64,000 nucleotides of DNA from Prauserella flavalba. Its GTDB lineage: Bacteria > Actinomycetota > Actinomycetes > Mycobacteriales > Pseudonocardiaceae. This document shows, piece by piece, positions 45,425-55,804 of the stretch. The position numbers and the translations under genes are program-made. The notes below the pieces were generated by a model, which was not told the DNA's origin, searched no databases, and saw only the letters and a program-made list of their open reading frames with translations. Each line of letters opens with the position of its first letter. The first letter of the stretch is position 1. The stretch covers positions 113,302-177,301 of the forward strand of contig NZ_MASU01000017.1 of assembly GCF_003202235.1 (NCBI RefSeq), given 5' to 3'.

Positions 45425-45925
45425 TTAGCGGGACGCGGCCACCTGGACGTTGCCGCCGCGGTAGACGAGCCGGTCGAGCAGCGCGAACTTGAACGCGAAG
45501 ACGATCGCGTAGCTGCTGAGGTAGGCGACGTCGAGCACCACGATGCGCGTGAAGCCGGAGATCTCAAGCGGCTCGGTGATCATGCCGGCGAGGGTGGTGA
45601 GACCGACCGAGGCCGCCGCACCGAGGCCGATGACGACCAGGTAGGGCATCAGTTCCCGCTTGACGTCGGGCTTGCCCTTGCGACCCCAGGCCCAGCGCCG
45701 GGCGACGAACCAGTTGGGGATAGCGCCCGCCACGAAGGCGACCGCGCTGGCGGCCGTGGGACTCGCGCCCCACCACAGCAGTCCGATCAGGGTGACCTGG
45801 CTGGCTGCGGTGGCCAGCACGGAGCTGGCACCTGCTCTGACCAGGCGAGCGATGAACCGCGGCTGGCCAGCGTGCGGCTGCGGCGGCTTGGGCGCGGTTG
45901 CGGTTACGGTGCTCACACACCCCAT
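45425..45925 (-). CDS. GtrA-family membrane protein
   Basis: About 166 residues from ATG 45925 (GTG 45916 also possible). Four membrane helices; the GtrA motifs are FIARLVRAGASSVLATAASQ and GAIPNWFVARRWAWGRKGK. GtrA proteins help move polyprenyl-phosphate-linked sugars across the membrane. Its position between the GT fusion and the sulfoquinovose synthase-like gene suits that role. Its own promoter is shared with the divergent gene at 46085. Confidence 0.9.
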   Translation of the reverse strand: MGCVSTVTATAPKPPQPHAGQPRFIARLVRAGASSVLATAASQVTLIGLLWWGASPTAASAVAFVAGAIPNWFVARRWAWGRKGKPDVKRELMPYLVVIGLGAAASVGLTTLAGMITEPLEISGFTRIVVLDVAYLSSYAIVFAFKFALLDRLVYRGGNVQVAASR

Positions 45926-46063
45926 TGTGCCAACCGCCTTTCGGGTGGTCGCAACAGCGTCCTTATTCTTACGGCGGGTTGATGTCAGCCCGTTATTAAG
46001 ACAAGGTGGACCGGACAAGAGGCCGGGGGTGCCGGAGATCAAATCCGGTACACGGTCAGGTAA

Positions 46064-47239
<1,176 letters not shown>

Positions 47240-47252
47240 TCGCCTGACGCTC

Positions 47253-47299
47253 CCCAAGGCCACCTTTGTCGCGTTCAACGCAACAAAGGTGGCCTTGGG
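47253..47299. repeat. Palindromic repeat, CCCAAGG subtype
   Basis: Arms 47253-47275 and 47277-47299, one mismatch in 23. Same subtype as the copy at 36304. Separates the convergent SQD1-like and sepH genes. Confidence 0.88.
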
Positions 47300-47313
47300 T
47301 GTTTCTGGCGTCG

Positions 47314-48168
47314 TTATCCCCGCTGGCTGCGGACGCCCAGCAGGACGTCCTCCCAGGCCGGCACCGCGGGGTGATTCTTTTTCCGCTTGGGCTTTTGGCG
47401 GGCCTGGGGCGCGGGCTCCGGCAGCAGCGCGTCCGGCTCTTCCCCGGCCTGAACCCTCGGCATCTCCGTGGTGTCGTCGTCGCTGGGCTCCGGAATCGGC
47501 GCCTCGATGACCTTCGCCCCGGTGTCCTCGCGGTAGTCGAACATGGGCTGCTCGTCGTCGGGGCGCTCCACGGCCCTCGGCACGCGGTAGGAGTTCGGGT
47601 CCAGCAGTGCCTCGGCGAGCTCGTCGATCGCGGTCACCGTGCCGCCGTGCGCGCCGGGCGAGAACGCCCAGTGCGCACGGTTCTCCGACCGGCCCGCCAT
47701 CCAGTGCAGGCCGACGATCCAGCGGCCGTCCTCGCCGCGCCACGAGTCCCACGTCGACTGCGAGTAGTCCTGCCCGCGCACGCCGAACGAGTACGCGACG
47801 ACCTCGCCGAGCGTCTGCACGTCGGGGCCGTCCTCGCGCACCGGGTGTGCCTGCTGGGCGAGTTCGGCGGTGCGGGACCGCTCCAGCAGCACCGGGTAGG
47901 CGAAGCGCTCGACGCGCTGGAGCGGCACTCCGGCGGCATTGGCGACCTGCTCCACCGACTCGCCTGCCCTGATCCGGGCCTGAATTTCGCGTGGTCGCAT
48001 GTGGCTCTCCAGCTCGATCTCGATCTGGCCGAGGCGGGTGATGTCGCCGCGGGCGGCCGCGCGCAGCCGTTCGTCCGCAGGCAGGAGGAAACGCTCGCGG
48101 CGGGCCGGGTCTTCGCACACGATGGACTTACCGTCCTCGTGCAGCCCCACCACCCGTAGCGTTCGCAT
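47314..48168 (-). CDS. sepH: SepH-like cell-division protein (DUF3071)
   Basis: About 284 residues from ATG 48168, with GGGAGGCGG before it. DUF3071 N-terminal domain (MRTLRVVGLHEDGKSIVCED) with an HTH-like SVEQVANAAGVPLQRVERFA, then an acidic, Pro-rich linker and the conserved C-terminal KNHPAVPAWEDVLLGVRS. SepH binds FtsZ and promotes Z-ring assembly in Streptomyces and mycobacteria (Rv0883c). serC lies upstream, as in M. tuberculosis. Confidence 0.92.
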   Translation of the reverse strand: MRTLRVVGLHEDGKSIVCEDPARRERFLLPADERLRAAARGDITRLGQIEIELESHMRPREIQARIRAGESVEQVANAAGVPLQRVERFAYPVLLERSRTAELAQQAHPVREDGPDVQTLGEVVAYSFGVRGQDYSQSTWDSWRGEDGRWIVGLHWMAGRSENRAHWAFSPGAHGGTVTAIDELAEALLDPNSYRVPRAVERPDDEQPMFDYREDTGAKVIEAPIPEPSDDDTTEMPRVQAGEEPDALLPEPAPQARQKPKRKKNHPAVPAWEDVLLGVRSQRG

Positions 48169-48301
48169 TCCCGCCTCCCATAGCGCGTTCACCGTGATAG
48201 GTGTCCACGGTAGAACGGCGCGTCGCCTTGACCGGCGAGGCGCGCCGAGTCCCGAGCACATCCATCTCAGTGATTCTCGCCGCCACAAGCGCCCCACAGA
48301 C

Positions 48302-48387
48302 GCAGTGAAGGCCACCTTCACTGCGTTGAATCAACACAGCGGCGCGCAGCGTCTCCGTTTGGGCGCAGGCATGGTGGCCTTCACTGC
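48302..48387. repeat. Palindromic repeat, expanded copy with the 29-bp cassette inverted
   Basis: Left half from 48302 and right half 48365-48387 are separated by an insert including 48335-48363, the reverse complement of 30888-30916. Lies between serC and sepH, both on the minus strand. Confidence 0.82.
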
Positions 48388-48398
48388 AAGGGAATCGC

Positions 48399-49541
<1,143 letters not shown>

Positions 49542-50900
49542 TCACGCCCGCCAGCCGGCCTCGTCCACGCCGCCGGGCACCGGTGCGGCTGGGTCGTATG
49601 GGGTGCGCGTGAACACGAACGTCGCCAGGTCGAGGTGGGTCGGCGTGCCGTCGGAGGCCCTGCCGACCACGAGGGTCTCGCCCGCGTAGTAGCCGTCGAG
49701 CCCGAGCCAGCGGTCGTCGCCGAGCGGGCGGAACCGCGAGGCGCGGCCCGCGCCGGTCGCCGGGACGAGGTCGAGCCAGCCGTTGCCTAGCACCCGCAGG
49801 TGGTACGGCGTCGGGCCCCAGTGCCAGAGTCCGGTGAGCGGGAGCAGCGAGCGGTCGATGTCGGCGGGCGTCCACTCGGCGGGCAGCGGCGGCTCGTAGT
49901 CGTCGGCGATCGAGATGAGGTCGGTGACGAGCGAGAGGATTCCGACGCCCGAGGTGGTGTTGGCGAAGGCGACCGCGCCGGTCTGGGTCGCCGGGTCGAT
50001 CAGCGTGCACGCGAGGAAGCCGGGCATCGACCCGGTGTGCCCGGCCAGCCGCTTGCCGTTGACGCGGATGAGCTGCAGGCCGAGTCCGTAGCCCGCGTTC
50101 CACACGTCGCCGTCGTCGACCGTGGCCACCTCGCGCATCTCAGCCACGGTGTCCTGGCTCAGCACGTCGCCGGTGCGCCCGCCGACGAACGCCGTGAACC
50201 TCGCGAGGTCGTCGAGGCACGACCAGAGCTGCCCGGCCGGTGCCATCGCCCCGGCGTCGTACGCGGGCTCGGGCAGCACCACGTCGGCGAAGGGGTGCAC
50301 CGCGCAGCCCCGCGCGTGCCTGCCCTCGGGTGCCGCGGTCGTGTTGGTCATCCCGAGCGGTTCGAGCACCTCGGCGCGCAGCGCGTCGAGCCAGCTCGTG
50401 CCGCGCACCCGGGCGACCAGCTCGCCGAGCGTGCCGTACCCGACGTTGGAGTAGTGGAACCGGCGGCCGGGGCGGTGCTTGACCTCGTCAGCGGTGAGGC
50501 TCGCGCTCAGGTCGGTCCACGTGCCGCCGGGCGAGCGCTCCCACCACGCGCCGGGCGACTCGGACGTCAGCCCGCTGGTGTGGGACAGCAGCTGCGCGAT
50601 CGTGGAGCCGCCGAAGCTCGTGCCGGGCACGTGCTTGTCGAGCGGGTCGGCGAGGTCGAGCCTGCCCTCGTCGCGCAGCCGCAGCACCACGGTGGCGACG
50701 AGCGACTTGGTGATCGAGCCGATGCGGTACTGCGTGGCGTTGTCGGGAGGGGTGCCGTCGACGGTGCCCCGCGCTCCCGACCACACGATCTCGCCGTCGC
50801 GCACCACCGCGGCGGCCAGCGACGGTGCGCGACCGCTCACCTGCTCGGTGGCGATCCGGCGGAGGAGGACGAGTTCGGTGGTAGGGAGCATGGCGGCCAT
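49542..50900 (-). CDS. Serine hydrolase of the beta-lactamase/PBP4* family
   Basis: About 452 residues from ATG 50900 (ATG 50891 possible). Class C-type motifs: Ser-x-x-Lys in IGSITKSLVA, Tyr-x-Asn in FHYSNVGYGTLGEL, and HTGSMPGF as the third motif; STIAQLLSHTSGLTSES is also characteristic. No obvious signal peptide. The C-terminal ~110 residues are beta-rich (DLVPATGAGRASRFRPLGDD). A D-peptidase or esterase; substrate unknown. Divergent from the MFS gene at 51057. Confidence 0.88.
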   Translation of the reverse strand: MAAMLPTTELVLLRRIATEQVSGRAPSLAAAVVRDGEIVWSGARGTVDGTPPDNATQYRIGSITKSLVATVVLRLRDEGRLDLADPLDKHVPGTSFGGSTIAQLLSHTSGLTSESPGAWWERSPGGTWTDLSASLTADEVKHRPGRRFHYSNVGYGTLGELVARVRGTSWLDALRAEVLEPLGMTNTTAAPEGRHARGCAVHPFADVVLPEPAYDAGAMAPAGQLWSCLDDLARFTAFVGGRTGDVLSQDTVAEMREVATVDDGDVWNAGYGLGLQLIRVNGKRLAGHTGSMPGFLACTLIDPATQTGAVAFANTTSGVGILSLVTDLISIADDYEPPLPAEWTPADIDRSLLPLTGLWHWGPTPYHLRVLGNGWLDLVPATGAGRASRFRPLGDDRWLGLDGYYAGETLVVGRASDGTPTHLDLATFVFTRTPYDPAAPVPGGVDEAGWRA

Positions 50901-50911
50901 GTTAGCCAGCC

Positions 50912-50966
50912 CGCAGTGAAGGCCACCTTCACTGCGTTCAACGCAGTGAAGGTGGCCTTCACTGCG
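50912..50966. repeat. Palindromic repeat, longest perfect arms (27 bp)
   Basis: 50912-50938 pairs without mismatch with 50940-50966. The only copy placed between two divergent genes, upstream of both the serine hydrolase and the MFS gene. Confidence 0.9.
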
Positions 50967-51056
50967 GTCGGGTGGGTGGAACCGGGTGTCCGTCGAAAGG
51001 ATGACGTCTCGCGCCGTGGCCCTTCCTACGCTCGCTGTCGGGGAAACGGGGGTCCG

Positions 51057-52538
51057 ATGGTGGCGACAGGAGCCGCGAAGCGGCGCAGGGAACGGAACGA
51101 GCTCGCGGCGGCGCTCGCACGCGGGCCGGTGGAGGTGCTCGACTTCTTCCTGCCGCTGTGGGCGGGTAGCGCGCTCGGGGCCACGCCCGCGCAGGTCGGT
51201 GCGCTGACCGCGCTGGAGACGCTCGTGTCGCTGCTGGTGCGGCCGGTGTCGGGGGTGCTGGCCGACCGGTTCGACCGGGGCAGGCTCGCCGCGCTCGGCG
51301 CCGTCCTCTATGGACTGTCGTTCGCCGGGTACGCGGTGACGCCGGGGATCGGGCCGGCTTTCGGGGCGGCCGTGCTCGGCGGTGCGGGCGGGGCGCTGTT
51401 CTGGGTCGCGCTGCGGGCGCGGGTCGGCGAGGGCCTCGCCGATGACAGCGGCGTGTTCAGCAAACTGTTCGCCGCGGAGGGCGCGGGGACGTGGATCGCG
51501 TTCGTCGTCGCGATGACGCTCGTGTCGCGCATCGACTACCGGGGTGTGTTCTGGCTCGGCGCGGCCGCGTGCGGGATGGCGGCCGCGGTGCTGCTGGTGC
51601 CGTCGGGGCAGCGCGCGGTCACCGCGGAGCAGGCGCCGAAGCTGGCCGACCTCGGCAGGCGCATGCGGCCGGTGCTCGGGCTCGTGGCGCTGACGGCGCT
51701 GGCCGAGGCGGGCGTCGCGTTGCTGTTGCTGCTGCACCTGCAACGCGGGCACGAACTGGAGCTGAGCGAGATCGCGGCGGTGTTCCTGCCGGGGTTCATC
51801 GTCTACAGCACGCTGCCGGACTACCTGCACCGCATCGTGCGCCGGATGGGCAGGACGCTGGTGCTGTCGGCGGCGCTGGTGTGCAGCGCGGGGTTCGCGG
51901 CGGGCCTGTCGTTCGCGCCGAACCCGTTCGTGCTCGCGGGGATATGGGTGCTCTCGGCGGTGGCGTTCGCGGCGGCGATCCCGGTGCAGCAGTCGATCGT
52001 GGCCGAGGCGGCGGGGGTGAGCCTGGGCCGGGGGATGGGCATCTACGAGAGCGCGACGCTGCTGGGTGCGACCGTCGGCACGTTCGCGGCCGGGCTGCTC
52101 TACTCGGCCGGCAACGGGTGGCAGGCCGCGTGTCTCGGTGCGGGGGCGCTGCTGCTGGCGGGTGCGGTGCTCGTGCGGCCCGCGGTGCGCGCGCTCGGCG
52201 TGGCGGAGTACCCGGCGGAGCCCTCGCCCGAGCCGGAACCCGAGCCCGAACCGGAACCGGAGCCCGGGAAACCGAAGGAACCCAGGGAGTCCGAGGGGTC
52301 CGGTCTGCGCAACTGGTACGTGCACGCCGGCGTGTTCGTGCTCGCGCAGACGGTGTTCGCGGTGCTCGGCTACGGCTGGCCGATCGAGGCGGTGTTCGGC
52401 GGCCCGCACGACCCCGGCTGGTTCGTGAACTCCACCGGGCACTGGCTGCGGGATGTGAGCCGGATCTGGTGCTACGTCTTCGTGGTCGACACCGTGTGGA
52501 CCTGGGGCAGCGTGCTGTGGAGGCGACGCCGCTATTGA
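51057..52538 (+). CDS. MFS transporter with Pro-Glu repeat linker
   Basis: 493 residues from ATG 51057. Twelve-segment MFS body (RGPVEVLDFFLPLWAGSALG, SGVLADRFDRGRLAALG). After the last segment of the body comes a PEPEPEPEPEPEPG run (~residues 387-402) and ~80 more residues with two further hydrophobic parts. Substrate unknown. The stop overlaps a small palindrome ahead of the EphD-like gene. Confidence 0.85.
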   Translation: MVATGAAKRRRERNELAAALARGPVEVLDFFLPLWAGSALGATPAQVGALTALETLVSLLVRPVSGVLADRFDRGRLAALGAVLYGLSFAGYAVTPGIGPAFGAAVLGGAGGALFWVALRARVGEGLADDSGVFSKLFAAEGAGTWIAFVVAMTLVSRIDYRGVFWLGAAACGMAAAVLLVPSGQRAVTAEQAPKLADLGRRMRPVLGLVALTALAEAGVALLLLLHLQRGHELELSEIAAVFLPGFIVYSTLPDYLHRIVRRMGRTLVLSAALVCSAGFAAGLSFAPNPFVLAGIWVLSAVAFAAAIPVQQSIVAEAAGVSLGRGMGIYESATLLGATVGTFAAGLLYSAGNGWQAACLGAGALLLAGAVLVRPAVRALGVAEYPAEPSPEPEPEPEPEPEPGKPKEPRESEGSGLRNWYVHAGVFVLAQTVFAVLGYGWPIEAVFGGPHDPGWFVNSTGHWLRDVSRIWCYVFVVDTVWTWGSVLWRRRRY

Positions 52539-52547
52539 CAAATTGTC
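52537..52547. promoter_or_regulatory. Palindrome upstream of the EphD-like gene
   Basis: GACAA-a-TTGTC, perfect 5-bp arms, 12 bases before the start at 52560, with TTGACA at 52535 as a possible -35. Possible operator for the TetR gene downstream. Confidence 0.4.
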
Positions 52548-52559
52548 TACCATGACGAG

Positions 52560-54266
52560 ATGTCTCATCAGTGGGTGACGGCCGATGACGGTGTCCGCCT
52601 CTCCGTGCGCAGCAGCGGCAGGGCGGACGGGCCCACGCTCGTCTGCGTGCACGGCTACCCCGACGACTCGGCGCTCTGGGACGACGTCGCGGCGCGCCTC
52701 GGCGAGCGCTTCCGCGTGGTCACCTACGACGTGCGGGGAGCGGGCGCCTCGGACAAACCGGCCGAGCGCGCCGCCTACCGGCTCGACCGGCTCGCCGCCG
52801 ACCTCGCGGCCGTCGTTGGCGCGGTGCGGCCAGAGGGCAAGGTTCACCTGCTCGCCCACGACTGGGGCTCCATCCAGACCTGGCACGCCGTCACCGGCGG
52901 ATGGCTGGACGGGCGCATCGCGTCGTACACCTCGATCTCCGGGCCGAGCCTCGACCACGCGGCCCGCTGGCTGCGCGCACAGTTGCGCAAGCCCACGCCG
53001 CGCCGCCTGCGCAACGCGCTGCGTCAGCTGCTGCACTCCACCTACATCGCGTTCTTCCAGCTGCCCCGCGTACCCGAACTGGTCTGGCGCACCGGCCTGC
53101 TGCCGTGGGCCCTGCGCAGGCTCGAACCCGGCGTCGGCAGGCCGAACTCGTCCGACGGCCGGTACGGCCTCGAGCTGTACCGCGCCAACATGCTCACCCG
53201 GCTCGGCAGGCCGGCCCGCCCGCACGCCGACGTGCCGGTGCAGGTGCTCGCGCCGACCGGCGACGCCTACGTCACGGCGCCGCTGCAGACCGAGCTCGAC
53301 TGGGTGCCCGACCTGCGCGTCCGGCACGTCGCGGGCAGGCACTGGCTGCCGAGGCAGCGTCCCGGCGTCGTCGCCGACGCCGTCGCCGAGCTCGTGGACC
53401 ACGTCGAGGGCGGGCCGGAGGCGAGGGGCCTGCGCCGCGCGCGCGTGAACCCGCCCTCACCCCGGCGGTTCCCCGGCAGGCTTGTGGTGGTGACAGGTGG
53501 CGGCAGCGGCATCGGGCAGGCCACGGCGCTCGCGTTCGCCGAAGAGGGCGCGGACGTGGTGGTCGCCGACATCGACGGCCAGGCCGCCGCCCGCACGGCC
53601 GAGCTGGTGAGGGCAACGGGCTCGGCCGCCGCCGAGTACACAGTGGACGTCAGCGACGGTGCGCGGGTCGACGCGTTCGCCGCCGCCGTGCGGGCCGAGC
53701 ACGGGGTGCCCGACATCGTCGTGAACAACGCCGGAATCGGTGTGGCGGGCTCCTTCGCCGACACCGGCGTCGGCGACTGGGAGCGCGTGATCGACGTGAA
53801 CCTGTGGGGCGTGATCCACGGCTGCCGGGCGTTCGTGCCGATGCTCACCGAGCGGGCCGAGGGCGGGCATATCGTCAACCTCGCGTCGATGGCGGCGTAC
53901 CTGCCGAACAAGGTGTTGCCCGCCTACTCCACGACGAAGGCCGCGGTGCTGATGCTGAGCGAGTGCCTGCGCGCGGAGCTCGCGAGCCACCGCGTCGGCG
54001 TCACCGCGGTGTGCCCCGGCATCGTGCGCACCCCGATCGCCGAACGCACCGTGTTCGCCGGGGCGAGCGAGCAAGAACAGGCGCGGCGCAGGCGCAACGG
54101 CGCCAAGCTGTTCGCCAGGAGGGGGTTCGGGCCCGAGCGCGTGGCCGCCGACATCCTGCGCGCCGTCGAGCGGGACGTGGCGCTCGCACCGTCCACTCCG
54201 GAGGCCTCGGTGACGCTGACCCTGTCCCGGCTCACCCCTGGCCTGTTGCGGGCGATCGCGCGGTGA
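52560..54266 (+). CDS. EphD-like fusion: alpha/beta hydrolase plus short-chain dehydrogenase
   Basis: 568 residues. Residues ~1-295: alpha/beta hydrolase of the epoxide-hydrolase group, with LVCVHGYPDDSALWDDVAAR, nucleophile Asp in LLAHDWGSIQTWHA and the His in GRHWLPRQRP. Residues ~300-568: classical SDR with VVTGGGSGIGQATALAFAEEG, NNAGIGVAGSF and Ser/Tyr/Lys in NLASMAAYLPN and AYSTTKAAV. Same order as mycobacterial EphD (Rv2214c), which acts on lipids such as epoxy- or mycolic-acid-related ones. Coupled to a TetR gene by GTGA. Confidence 0.92.
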   Translation: MSHQWVTADDGVRLSVRSSGRADGPTLVCVHGYPDDSALWDDVAARLGERFRVVTYDVRGAGASDKPAERAAYRLDRLAADLAAVVGAVRPEGKVHLLAHDWGSIQTWHAVTGGWLDGRIASYTSISGPSLDHAARWLRAQLRKPTPRRLRNALRQLLHSTYIAFFQLPRVPELVWRTGLLPWALRRLEPGVGRPNSSDGRYGLELYRANMLTRLGRPARPHADVPVQVLAPTGDAYVTAPLQTELDWVPDLRVRHVAGRHWLPRQRPGVVADAVAELVDHVEGGPEARGLRRARVNPPSPRRFPGRLVVVTGGGSGIGQATALAFAEEGADVVVADIDGQAAARTAELVRATGSAAAEYTVDVSDGARVDAFAAAVRAEHGVPDIVVNNAGIGVAGSFADTGVGDWERVIDVNLWGVIHGCRAFVPMLTERAEGGHIVNLASMAAYLPNKVLPAYSTTKAAVLMLSECLRAELASHRVGVTAVCPGIVRTPIAERTVFAGASEQEQARRRRNGAKLFARRGFGPERVAADILRAVERDVALAPSTPEASVTLTLSRLTPGLLRAIAR

Positions 54267-54904
54267 CCGAGCGCAAGCCGCGCCGCATGACCCGCGCGGC
54301 GCGCAGGGACGACCTCATCGCCGCGGCACTGGAGCTGTTCAGCACCCGCGCCCCCGAGGACGTCTCCGTCGAGGACGTCACGGCGCGCGCCGACGTGTCG
54401 CGGGCGCTGTTCTACCGGTACTTCGCGAGCGTGCGCGAGCTGCGGGTCGCCGCGTTGCGGTCGGTGGTGGACGGGCTGCTCGCCCGGCTCGCCGCGCGCG
54501 CGGAGGGCACGCCGTACGATCGGCTGCGTGCCGCCGTGCGCGCGCTCGCCGAGGTGGCCGCCGAGCACCGAGCGGGCTACGTCGCGCTCGTGCGCAGCGG
54601 TTCCGCGATCGCGACCTCGGAGACCAATGCCATCGTCGACGAGGTCAGGGAGGCCGCGGTGGGGGTGATCCTCGCCGACGCGGGGATCACCGACCCGTCA
54701 CCGATGCTGCTCACCACGCTCCGCTGCTGGACCGTGGTGGTCGAGGGAGCGCTGCTCACGTGGCTGCGGGAAGACGGCCTGGAGCAAGGGAAACTCGACG
54801 CGTGGCTCGTCGACCAGCTCCTCGCCATGATCGGTGCCACCGAGCGGCACGATCCGGACACCGTTATTTCATCGGTTTTTCATCCACCGCGACGTCGTAC
54901 TTGA
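54263..54904 (+). CDS. TetR-family regulator linked to the EphD-like gene
   Basis: 213 residues from GTG 54263. HTH: ARRDDLIAAALELFSTRAPE, DVSVEDVTARADVSRALFYRYF. The rest is helical (REAAVGVILADAGITD, WTVVVEGALLTWLRED). Co-transcribed with the fusion enzyme, which it probably represses. Its 3' end overlaps the convergent DUF4333 gene by 41 bases. Confidence 0.92.
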   Translation: MTERKPRRMTRAARRDDLIAAALELFSTRAPEDVSVEDVTARADVSRALFYRYFASVRELRVAALRSVVDGLLARLAARAEGTPYDRLRAAVRALAEVAAEHRAGYVALVRSGSAIATSETNAIVDEVREAAVGVILADAGITDPSPMLLTTLRCWTVVVEGALLTWLREDGLEQGKLDAWLVDQLLAMIGATERHDPDTVISSVFHPPRRRT

Positions 54905-55184
54905 CGTTGTCGCCCTCGACCGAGGTCACGGTGACGGAGACGCCGTAGCTCGTGCCCTGGTGGGCGAGCACGCACCGGGCCTTCGTGCCCTGCTCGGCGT
55001 CGATCGCGCCGGGGCACTCGATCTGCTCGGGGCGCTGGCCGACCCGCTGCTCCAGTGCGTCCGCCGTACTGCGCTCGAGGTCCTCCTTGGAGACCTGCTT
55101 GGTGGTGCTGATCTCCGCCGAGCAGGCGGTCAGCGCCAGTGCGGCGAACGCCGTGACGAGCAGGGTCCTGGCTGTGCTCCACAT
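54864..55184 (-). CDS. DUF4333 lipoprotein
   Basis: 106 residues from ATG 55184. Lipoprotein signal ending ALTAC (Cys ~21). DUF4333 domain with two further cysteines (IECPGAIDAEQGTKARCVLAH) and a beta-rich end (GVSVTVTSVEGDNVKYDVAV). Extracytoplasmic, function unknown. Confidence 0.85.
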   Translation of the reverse strand: MWSTARTLLVTAFAALALTACSAEISTTKQVSKEDLERSTADALEQRVGQRPEQIECPGAIDAEQGTKARCVLAHQGTSYGVSVTVTSVEGDNVKYDVAVDEKPMK

Positions 55185-55237
55185 TGTACGTCCAATTTGT
55201 CCGGCCACGAGGGGTGCGCCGTGCACCCGTTCGGACG

Positions 55238-55723
55238 CTAGCACTGCTGGACCCGGGCCGGAGTTTCGGCGGCATTGGCCGCGCGGAACCCCGCGACGGC
55301 GACCGTCGCCGTCGCCGCCAGGAAGATCACCTGCATCAGTGTGCGCGGCACGAGCGTGTCGTCCCACGGCAGGTTCGTGCCGTTGAGCGCGAGGTTGACG
55401 TTGGCGGGGAACATCACGACGAGCAGCACCGTGAGGCCGGCGGCCGACCAATGGGCGAGCTGCCGGTGGAACATCGCGAGCGCGCCCGCGATCTCCAGCA
55501 CCCCGGTGACCGTCACGAGCAGGCCGGGGGCGGGCAGGAAGCCGGGGACCATCGCGATCAGCTCCTCGCGCATGCCCGCGAAATGGGCGACGCCGGTGAG
55601 CAGGAACATGGCGGCGACCCCGCCGCGCAGGGCGGTGGGCAGCGGCCGCAGCCTGGGCCGCCACAGTCTGCCCACGGCGAGGACGGCCGCCGTGCCGGCG
55701 ACGAGCGTGATCAGGGGTTCCAT
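55238..55723 (-). CDS. DoxX-family membrane protein
   Basis: 161 residues, four membrane segments. DoxX-type text: ALRGGVAAMFLLTGVAHFAG, VTVTGVLEIAGALAMFH and LPWDDTLVPRTLMQVIFLA. DoxX proteins are linked to quinone or thiol redox stress. AGGAG, 8 bases before the ATG, lies inside a perfect 19-bp inverted repeat, so expression is likely controlled there. Confidence 0.87.
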   Translation of the reverse strand: MEPLITLVAGTAAVLAVGRLWRPRLRPLPTALRGGVAAMFLLTGVAHFAGMREELIAMVPGFLPAPGLLVTVTGVLEIAGALAMFHRQLAHWSAAGLTVLLVVMFPANVNLALNGTNLPWDDTLVPRTLMQVIFLAATATVAVAGFRAANAAETPARVQQC

Positions 55724-55725
55724 GA

Positions 55726-55766
55726 CGCATACTCCTATCTAGTCGGTGACTAGATAGGAGTATGCG
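55726..55766. promoter_or_regulatory. Perfect 19-bp inverted repeat at the DoxX promoter/leader
   Basis: Left arm 55726-55744 and right arm 55748-55766 are perfectly complementary with GGT between. The inner part, TAGTC-ggt-GACTA, is the form of a TetR/MarR operator. It includes the DoxX ribosome-binding site, so in RNA the hairpin would also hide it. Confidence 0.75.
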
Positions 55767-55804
55767 CGCTTATTTAGGCAGTGACAAGTTCTATTCGAGG
55801 CTGG

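Noticed and set aside
49542..53402. Upstream extension of the serine hydrolase frame to 1286 codons
   Set aside because: The extra ~834 residues are antisense to MFS and EphD-like genes and run through a palindromic repeat. The hydrolase begins at 50900 or 50891.
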